DNA from: CAVQCT01 sp964520865
GTDB taxonomy: Bacteria > Zixibacteria > MSB-5A5 > GN15 > FEB-12
DNA length: 58,032 nucleotides
Direction: 5' to 3'
NCBI GenBank assembly: GCA_964520865.1
Contig: CAZFOY010000017.1
Span: 1 to 58,032, forward strand
Part shown: positions 52,680 to 58,032 of the stretch, piece by piece
Position numbering within the stretch: the first letter of the stretch is position 1
Layout: every line of letters begins with the position of its first letter
Translations under genes and position numbers: made by a program
Notes under the pieces: generated by a model
What the model was told of the DNA's origin: nothing
The model's database searches: none
What the model saw: the letters and a program-made list of their open reading frames with translations, nothing else

Positions 52680-54656
52680 ATGAACAAGAAGACGCAAAAC
52701 CCAAACGGAGCGGAAACACCCCGCCTCCCCGCCGACAATCACGACGCACAAGACCGGAAGGTTCGTCTCATTTTCCAGGGGACGGCGGCAACGGTCGGGG
52801 TTGAATTCTTCAACGCCCTGGTGAAGAACCTGGCCGAAGTTCTCTCAACGGAGGGGGCCTGGGTCACCGAATTCTTACCCGAGTCCGGCCGCCTGAGAGC
52901 CATGGCCTTTTGGTTCGGGGACAGTTTCATTGACCATTACGAATATGACATAGCCGGTACCCCGTGCGAACCGGTAATCTGTGACGGCTCGACGGTGCAT
53001 ATTCCGGATAAGATCACTGAGTTGTTTCCCGATGACCCCGATCTGGAGCCGCTCGGCGCGGTCAGCTATATGGGTCTTCCCCTGTTCGGCACAGAGGGGG
53101 AGGTCATTGGCCATGTTGCGGTTCTCGATTCCAAGCCGATGCCGGAACATCCGGAGCACGAGTCTTTGATGAAGATTTTTGCAGCTCGTGCCGGGGCTGA
53201 GTTGCTGCGCTTAAGAGCCGAAGCAAGGGCCAAGGAGCGGGAACAAAAACTCGTCAGGCTGGTCGACAGCGCCATGGACGCAATAATTGAACTCAACAAT
53301 GATCTGGTGGTTACGCGCATCAATCGAGCAGTCGAGAAAGTCTTTGACTGCAAGAGTGATCAGCTATTGGGATGCACCCTTGAGGAATTTCTGGAATCCG
53401 CGAGCTTTAGCAAGGTTCACCAATTGACTCAGGAACTCGAGCGCGCTCCGGACGGCCGACAGAGTCTCTGGATCCCCGGCGGCCTCAAGGGAAAAACGGC
53501 CGGAGACAAATCGTTTCCCGCGGAAGCCAGCCTGTCGCGATTCCAGGATCAGGGGAGGACGTTCTTTACGCTCATTCTCAGGAACTTGAACGACAAACAA
53601 GAAGCTGAAAGAAGAATCAAATCTCTCGAAGTTGAAACCCGGTATCTGAGAGAGGAGCTGGATCGCATCCACGGCTTCAAGAGTATCGTCGGTTCATCTC
53701 CGTCTCTATGTCAGACCCTTGCGTCCGTGCGGCAAGTGGCTCCTACCGATGCCACCGTCCTCATATTGGGTGAGACCGGTACCGGAAAGGAACTTGTCGC
53801 CAGGGCGGTGCATGACAGCAGCAACCGGGCCGAACATCCGCTGATCAAAATCAACTGTGCCGCCATTCCCGGTACACTGATCGAGAGCGAGCTGTTCGGT
53901 CACGAGAAAGGCGCCTTTACCGGGGCGACGCAACGACGAGACGGACGGTTCAAGCTGGCCGATCAAGGAACGATCTTCCTGGATGAGATCGGCGAACTGC
54001 CCATTGACCTGCAGGCCAAACTCCTGAGAGTTCTTCAGGAAGGGGAGTTTGAACCGGTGGGAGGCAGCTCGACCTGTCGGGTCGATGTTCGGATCATTGC
54101 CGCGACCAATCGCGATCTGCAAGAGGCGGTCAACAAGGGATCGTTCCGCGAGGATCTCTACTATCGACTCAACGTCTTTCCTATCACCGTGCCGCCGCTG
54201 CGCGAGCGGGGTGACGACATCATCGAACTGGCCGAAGCATTTGCTGCCGATTACTCACAGAAGATCGGTCGCGCTTTCGAATCTCTGTCCGGACATGACC
54301 GTGACCATCTTCGGGCCTACCATTGGCCCGGGAATGTCCGCGAACTCCGGAATGTCATGGAACGGGCCGTCATCACTGCCGATGAAGGCCGACCCAATAT
54401 CGCCCGCTTAATTTCAGCGGACATATCAGACAATTTACAGCCGACTGCATCTGCCTCAAATTCTTTCGGCCCCGATTCCCGAAAGCTCCTGACCGATTCA
54501 CAGCTTCGCGACCTCGAGCGTACAAACATACTGAAGGCGCTCGATCAGTCGGGCGGCAAGATTTCTGGTTCCAAAGGTGCCGCCGCACTGCTCGGAATCC
54601 CCCCCTCGACCCTCGCGTCTCGCATGCGAGCTTTGAAAATCTCCAGACCTTCATAG
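52680..54656 (+). CDS. Sigma-54-dependent activator: GAF - PAS - AAA+ - Fis HTH
   Basis: 658 residues. The N-terminal GAF domain (about 25-180) is followed by a PAS domain (about 195-310), a short coiled linker, and an AAA+ domain (about 335-565) with Walker A GETGTGKE near 363-370, the sigma-54-contacting GAFTGA loop at 411-416, Walker B TIFLDEIGELP and the Arg finger region REDLYYRLNVFPI. A Fis-type HTH ends the protein (GAAALLGIPPSTLASRMRALKI). No receiver domain is present, so a small molecule or redox signal sensed by GAF or PAS probably controls it, as in FhlA or NorR. The adjacent downstream region carries binding-site-like boxes and a sigma-54 promoter, so the OsmC genes are the likely targets. 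Confidence 0.92.
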   Translation: MNKKTQNPNGAETPRLPADNHDAQDRKVRLIFQGTAATVGVEFFNALVKNLAEVLSTEGAWVTEFLPESGRLRAMAFWFGDSFIDHYEYDIAGTPCEPVICDGSTVHIPDKITELFPDDPDLEPLGAVSYMGLPLFGTEGEVIGHVAVLDSKPMPEHPEHESLMKIFAARAGAELLRLRAEARAKEREQKLVRLVDSAMDAIIELNNDLVVTRINRAVEKVFDCKSDQLLGCTLEEFLESASFSKVHQLTQELERAPDGRQSLWIPGGLKGKTAGDKSFPAEASLSRFQDQGRTFFTLILRNLNDKQEAERRIKSLEVETRYLREELDRIHGFKSIVGSSPSLCQTLASVRQVAPTDATVLILGETGTGKELVARAVHDSSNRAEHPLIKINCAAIPGTLIESELFGHEKGAFTGATQRRDGRFKLADQGTIFLDEIGELPIDLQAKLLRVLQEGEFEPVGGSSTCRVDVRIIAATNRDLQEAVNKGSFREDLYYRLNVFPITVPPLRERGDDIIELAEAFAADYSQKIGRAFESLSGHDRDHLRAYHWPGNVRELRNVMERAVITADEGRPNIARLISADISDNLQPTASASNSFGPDSRKLLTDSQLRDLERTNILKALDQSGGKISGSKGAAALLGIPPSTLASRMRALKISRPS

Positions 54657-54730
54657 CACCTCGGTAATCTGCCGGGTCCGTGCGATCGGCAATCGTGGTG
54701 CGCTTCCATCCACGATATTTCGTCAGTCTT

Positions 54731-54767
54731 ACTCGCGGGATCTCGCGAATAGCGAATTCTCGCGAGT
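54731..54767 (+). promoter_or_regulatory. Putative upstream activator site: three CTCGCG boxes
   Basis: CTCGCG occurs at 54732-54737, 54742-54747 and 54759-54764. The first two are exactly one helical turn (10 bp) apart, and the outer ACTCGCG/CGCGAGT pair is inverted. The centre is about 90 bases upstream of the -24 element, a typical distance for the enhancer of a sigma-54 activator. Confidence 0.5.
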
Positions 54768-54835
54768 CCTTCCGGTTCGCACTCATACCAAGTAACGCAT
54801 TGTCACTCACCGGATTGTCAGTTCGTTTCGGATTC

Positions 54836-54851
54836 CGGCACGCATGCTGCT
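54836..54851 (+). promoter_or_regulatory. Sigma-54 (-24/-12) promoter for the osmC pair
   Basis: CGGCACGCATGCTGCT matches the consensus TGGCACGNNNNTTGCW at all but two positions. The invariant GG (54837-54838) and GC (54849-54850) have the required 10-base separation. Transcription would begin near 54862, about 50 bases before the osmC ATG. Confidence 0.65.
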
Positions 54852-54912
54852 ATAGGGGCCGTCACATGACACCAAGTCAAAAACCAACAAACCCTAATGA
54901 AAGGATGCAGTA

Positions 54913-55485
54913 ATGCAGACTCAGAACACCAAAACGAAAAACATGAACGGCGTGGACGTTGACAAGCTGTTCGAGACCATCAATGCCATCAAAGCCAGCC
55001 CGGCAATTGCCAAGTTCCGGTTTAGCCTGGAAAACGAATGGATGGATTGTGGCCACAACCGTTCCATGATCAAAGGCTTCCACGGAGCCTGCGAGGATAT
55101 GGATCACAGCCAGACATTCATGCTGGACGCCGACGAACCGGCGATACTCCTCGGCATGGACATGGGTCCGAATCCGGTCGAATACCTGCTGAAGGCTCTG
55201 GCCAGCTGCGTGACGACCTCGATAGTGTATCATGCGGCGGCCAAAGGAATCCGGATCGAAGAGATGGAGACTACCGTGTCAGGCGACATAGATCTGCACG
55301 GATTCCTGGGACTTCGCGACGATGTCAGAAACGGCTACGAGAGTATCCGCATGAACTACCGGATCAAAGCCGATGTCAGCGACGAAGAGCTTCAGGAACT
55401 GTGTCAGCTCGGCCCGACCTATTCTCCGGTGTTTGACTCGGTGACCAAGGGGGTTCCGGTCACGGTTACTGCCATGCGGAAGTAG
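54913..55485 (+). CDS. OsmC family protein (cytoplasmic)
   Basis: 190 residues of the OsmC/Ohr fold. The long central helix has LLKALASCVTTSIVYHAAAKG with the conserved Cys, and the second sheet has YRIKADVSDEELQELCQLGPTYSPVFDSVTKG. Other cysteines (MDCGHN, HGACED) could supply the second redox Cys of the peroxidase group, but the pattern is not the standard Ohr one, so peroxide reduction is likely rather than shown. AAAGGA lies before the ATG, and no signal peptide is present. It is the first gene after the sigma-54 promoter. Confidence 0.85.
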   Translation: MQTQNTKTKNMNGVDVDKLFETINAIKASPAIAKFRFSLENEWMDCGHNRSMIKGFHGACEDMDHSQTFMLDADEPAILLGMDMGPNPVEYLLKALASCVTTSIVYHAAAKGIRIEEMETTVSGDIDLHGFLGLRDDVRNGYESIRMNYRIKADVSDEELQELCQLGPTYSPVFDSVTKGVPVTVTAMRK

Positions 55486-55518
55486 AAACGTTCGTTCCCG
55501 AAATCGAGCAATCATACA

Positions 55519-55559
55519 GGATGGTGGCTGCGAGCTTCCGCAGCCATCCATCCTCTTTC
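55519..55559 (+). terminator. Hairpin between the two osmC genes
   Basis: GGATGGTGGCTGCG (55519-55532), a 6-base loop and CGCAGCC-ATC-C-ATCC (55539-55553) form a 14-bp stem with one bulge, followed by TCTTTC. The second gene's ribosome-binding site AAAGGAG begins immediately after. It probably acts as a partial terminator that lowers expression of the second gene relative to the first. Confidence 0.6.
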
Positions 55560-55574
55560 AAAAGGAGACAAAAG

Positions 55575-56312
55575 ATGTATAGCAACCGTATCAAAACAGC
55601 AATTGTAGTCGCTATTGCGCTTGTCATAGGTCCCGATCTATTGGCCGATAGCACACCGGCGACTGAAACAATGTCCGAAGAGCCGACGATCGTGAAGGGG
55701 CTCGATGTAACCAGGTTCCGCGCTATGACCGAAGAATTGCGAGTACATCCCGAGTACGCCGATGTCGAGTTCCGGGCTCGAGCCGAATCCGAGAATATAG
55801 TCTACCACAGCACCGTCAGGATGGGTCCGTTCTCGATTTCCGGCAAAGAGTATGGTCAGACTCGCGACCATATTCTCCACCTTGGAGTACCTGTCGAACT
55901 CCAGGGCGAAGTCGTGTCACCGGTCGACCGGATCGAGCCGGTCGAGCTGGCGCTGGCCGCAATGGCCGACTGTGTCACCGGCACTATTGCAGTCTATGCG
56001 GCAACCAATGGCATTGAGCTGGACAAGATCAGAACGTCGGTGCGCGCTCCGCTCAGTCTGCTGGTGTTTGCGGGTGTGAAGGATTTGGATCAGCGAAACG
56101 AGATTTACGGTCAAATCAGTATCGACGTGGAACTCGAAGGCAGGAATCTGACTGAAGCCGATCGGGAGTTTCTGTCGACTCAGGCAATGCGCTCGCCCGC
56201 ATTTAACCTCATCGCGCTGGCTCATGACATTGAACCGAATCTCACGATCAAGGATGGTCGAAGTGTTGAAGAAGGTATGACCGGTGCGTCTTCGATGGCT
56301 GAGAGTCGCTGA
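55575..56312 (+). CDS. OsmC family protein with signal peptide
   Basis: 245 residues from the ATG preceded by AAAAGGAGA. The N-terminus (MYSNRIKTAIVVAIALVIG, cleavage near LLA-DS) is a signal peptide, which is unusual for OsmC proteins. The mature part has the fold's landmarks: FSISGKEYGQ, then the helix ELALAAMADCVTGTIAVYAATNGIELDKI with the conserved Cys, and QRNEIYGQISIDVELEG. Only that single Cys is visible in the mature protein, so a two-Cys peroxidase cycle within one chain is not possible. It follows the cytoplasmic paralogue and probably shares its sigma-54 promoter; a terminator follows. Confidence 0.82.
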   Translation: MYSNRIKTAIVVAIALVIGPDLLADSTPATETMSEEPTIVKGLDVTRFRAMTEELRVHPEYADVEFRARAESENIVYHSTVRMGPFSISGKEYGQTRDHILHLGVPVELQGEVVSPVDRIEPVELALAAMADCVTGTIAVYAATNGIELDKIRTSVRAPLSLLVFAGVKDLDQRNEIYGQISIDVELEGRNLTEADREFLSTQAMRSPAFNLIALAHDIEPNLTIKDGRSVEEGMTGASSMAESR

Positions 56313-56387
56313 TGCACGATCTTCGGCAGGTAGATCGCATCAACCTCTCCCTTCTCCGCAGGACGCCGCCACATAGGTATTAATCGG

Positions 56388-56418
56388 GAGGTCTGTCAAC
56401 CAGACGGACCTCTTGTTG
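56388..56418 (+). terminator. Intrinsic terminator after the osmC pair
   Basis: GAGGTCTGTC (56388-56397), loop AACCA and GACGGACCTC (56403-56412) form a 10-bp stem with one G-T pair, followed by TTGTTG. It ends the sigma-54 module. Confidence 0.7.
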
Positions 56419-56563
56419 CTGGTTCATCTGCAAGTACGACAAATTGCAGAATCGGGACTCCTCTTACGAGCCGAGGCCATAGTCTGTCCGAGCGTTACAG
56501 AGGATATAGAATTGCGCTGAATCAAATCTGCCGCCGGTGTGCGACGCATGAGATTCGCCACAA

Positions 56564-58032
56564 TCAGACTGTTCCGAAGTACTTATCGAGCCATGCGAGC
56601 GTTTCTCTGACAAATTCCGTTCGCGGAACCGAATGGCCGAGGGCATAGGTCATACGGCGTTTGTGCTCAGGAGCAGTTCCCAGCAGATCGAACATGGGAA
56701 GTTGCGATGACTCTACCGGGAAATAGAAATCTCTTGCGCCGTTGAGCATGAGTGTCGGCTGGGTAACTCGAGAGACATAGTTGATCTGATCGACTTCCGG
56801 CAAGGCGTGCTGGAAGAGCATACCCGCAACATAGAGAATTACGACCTTGATTCGCTTCTCGATCGCGGGCATGATTGCACCCATCACCCCACCCCAGCTT
56901 AATCCGAAGTAGGCAATCTTGGTGGGATCGACCTCGTCTCGGGTTTCCAGGTAGTCGATAGTCCTTGCCAGATCTTTGCTCCACATGATAACATGATCGC
57001 GATAGAAAGCCGTCTCCTCAGGATAGTCCGATTTCAAACTGTCACCTCGCTGATATGTGCCTTTATAAATCGGAAGGACCAGCGCCCGGCCGCTCTTGAT
57101 AATGAAGTCGGCACGGCGGAAATCGCCAGGACTTACTTCCGGAGCATGGATCGCCAGCGACCCGGGAAACATGATAACCGTCTGGAGCCTTTGAGGAATC
57201 CGCCGCGGAAGGAGGACATAAGCCAGCATTCGCTCACCACTATAGGCAGCATTGAAGCTGATGAGTTGACGCTTTCCCATCGGCATTTGAATTTCCTCTT
57301 CGATCACCGCATCGAGCGGCCCCTTGTCATATGTGAACTGACGGAGGAAAAAATCGAAAACGGAATTCGGCACCGGCTCTTCAGCTCGAAAATCTCTGAA
57401 GGGAAGTTCGATCAGACGTTCCAGGCGCGCACTGTTCGGCTCGCTGCCGATCGGACGGATACACCGGAAGCCGTTCGTCACTGAGCGGTCGAATGCGGAC
57501 TGAGCGTAGGCGTCGGCAAACGCGTACTCGGGATCGTTCCACCCTCCGCCGAGAATGAAGCGCTCGCCCGGACGGTCACACTGGTTAAACGTCCATTCAC
57601 GAACATTGCCGGCCAGATCCCGCACCCCGAACCGGTTCAGGCTGTCGGTGGTACCGACCGGTATCGGCCCTTTTCCCGAGAAGTTGGCCAACGATACCAT
57701 CTGAGACCCGCCGACAGAAAAGGCCACCCGGTTCCAGTGGAAAATTGTCGGAAGCTGCTTGTCCGCCCACGCCGCGTAGGCCGCTGCTTCATACCAGCTG
57801 ATACCGGTTACCGGGAAATCGTCCTCGCCGTCCGGGAACTCGCCCAATTCCCAGCCCGCCGGCCCCGGCTGACCAATCAGGTCAACCAGTTTTTGCATCC
57901 CTTCTTCCCATGACAGCTCTCTGCCCCCTTCGATGAAGGAATGGTGCCAATACTCCGTCTGCCGGTACCCTCCCGCGTCAACGAACCGTTTGAATTCGCG
58001 GTTCGTTACGGGATCGCGATCCATCAGGAAGG
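56564..58032 (-). CDS. Formylglycine-generating-enzyme-like domain fused to alpha/beta hydrolase (N-terminus outside window)
   Basis: The frame is open to the right edge, so the listed first Met is internal. The visible 488 residues hold two domains. The first (about 215 residues) is an FGE/SUMF1-like fold: FLMDRDPVTNREFKRFVDAGGY, ISWYEAAAYAAWADKQLPT, NVREWTFNQC and GFRCIRP. The second is an alpha/beta hydrolase of dienelactone-hydrolase/prolyl-oligopeptidase type with nucleophile elbow FGLSWGGVMG and a final catalytic His in LGHSVP. In other bacteria such chains begin with a Ser/Thr kinase domain, so the missing part may be a kinase; that is inference. The substrate is unknown. Confidence 0.85.
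   Translation of the reverse strand, partial: FLMDRDPVTNREFKRFVDAGGYRQTEYWHHSFIEGGRELSWEEGMQKLVDLIGQPGPAGWELGEFPDGEDDFPVTGISWYEAAAYAAWADKQLPTIFHWNRVAFSVGGSQMVSLANFSGKGPIPVGTTDSLNRFGVRDLAGNVREWTFNQCDRPGERFILGGGWNDPEYAFADAYAQSAFDRSVTNGFRCIRPIGSEPNSARLERLIELPFRDFRAEEPVPNSVFDFFLRQFTYDKGPLDAVIEEEIQMPMGKRQLISFNAAYSGERMLAYVLLPRRIPQRLQTVIMFPGSLAIHAPEVSPGDFRRADFIIKSGRALVLPIYKGTYQRGDSLKSDYPEETAFYRDHVIMWSKDLARTIDYLETRDEVDPTKIAYFGLSWGGVMGAIMPAIEKRIKVVILYVAGMLFQHALPEVDQINYVSRVTQPTLMLNGARDFYFPVESSQLPMFDLLGTAPEHKRRMTYALGHSVPRTEFVRETLAWLDKYFGTV

Noticed and set aside
1..58032. CRISPR array, insertion sequence, prophage or integron
   Set aside because: No regularly spaced repeats, transposase, integrase or phage structural genes were seen.

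Overview
The window is about 58 kb of bacterial chromosome with one assembly gap (100 Ns at 33661-33760). Two surface proteins point to an uncultured FCB-type lineage, most likely Zixibacteria-like. One ends in a NYPNPFNP-type C-terminal sorting domain. The other is an FG-GAP/UnbV protein ending in thrombospondin type 3 and dockerin-like DISDLIYFADYSF repeats. The lineage call is an inference from domain style, because no rRNA gene is present. I found no tRNA, rRNA, CRISPR array, insertion sequence or phage gene.

Layout. 1-2417 (minus) is an acyl carrier protein / ketoreductase / acyl-activating ligase operon with overlapping stops and starts, running off the left edge. 2913-6854 (plus) holds a UBP-type zinc finger protein, an AIF-like FAD reductase and the ergothioneine pair egtB-egtD. 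6891-8563 (minus) is an ABC exporter. 8826-16652 (plus) is the alpha-2-macroglobulin/PbpC envelope pair. 16667-20652 (minus) carries an anion transporter, PPK2, an isochorismatase-like protein and an aldo/keto reductase. 21398-25174 is a large secreted protein with a duplicated propeller. 25241-29762 (minus) holds a Kir-type channel, a polysaccharide-deacetylase-like protein, a GNAT-like protein and an ICMT-like methyltransferase. 29861-31732 holds a membrane-anchored CGPC thioredoxin, a 75-residue exported four-cysteine peptide and a convergent aspartyl-protease lipoprotein. 32012-36415 holds a nuclease-LTD fusion, a TetR gene interrupted by the gap, a cupin and the FG-GAP protein. 36726-45441 is regulatory and membrane material: LytS/LytTR pair, Ser/Thr kinase with TPRs, CPBP protease, NapH-like ferredoxin, and a decayed ABC operon.

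46125-52370 is one tightly overlapping respiratory operon: caa3-type oxidase subunits II, I and III, CtaG, a small subunit-IV-like protein, a Rieske protein and a cytochrome b with a fused cytochrome c domain. It encodes quinol-to-oxygen electron transfer with no separate cytochrome c1. 52680-56312 is a self-contained sigma-54 module: a GAF-PAS-AAA+-Fis activator followed by CTCGCG boxes, a -24/-12 promoter and two OsmC proteins, the second with a signal peptide. The right edge cuts a formylglycine-generating-enzyme-like/hydrolase fusion.

The best candidates for undescribed biology are the thioredoxin/four-cysteine peptide/aspartyl protease locus and the sigma-54/OsmC module. Their activator and thioredoxin genes share a GGACNAAATTAGTC element next to the promoter. 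Several small features come from reading the DNA directly: the split TetR gene with its operator, the truncated ABC ATPase, the operators and the hairpins.
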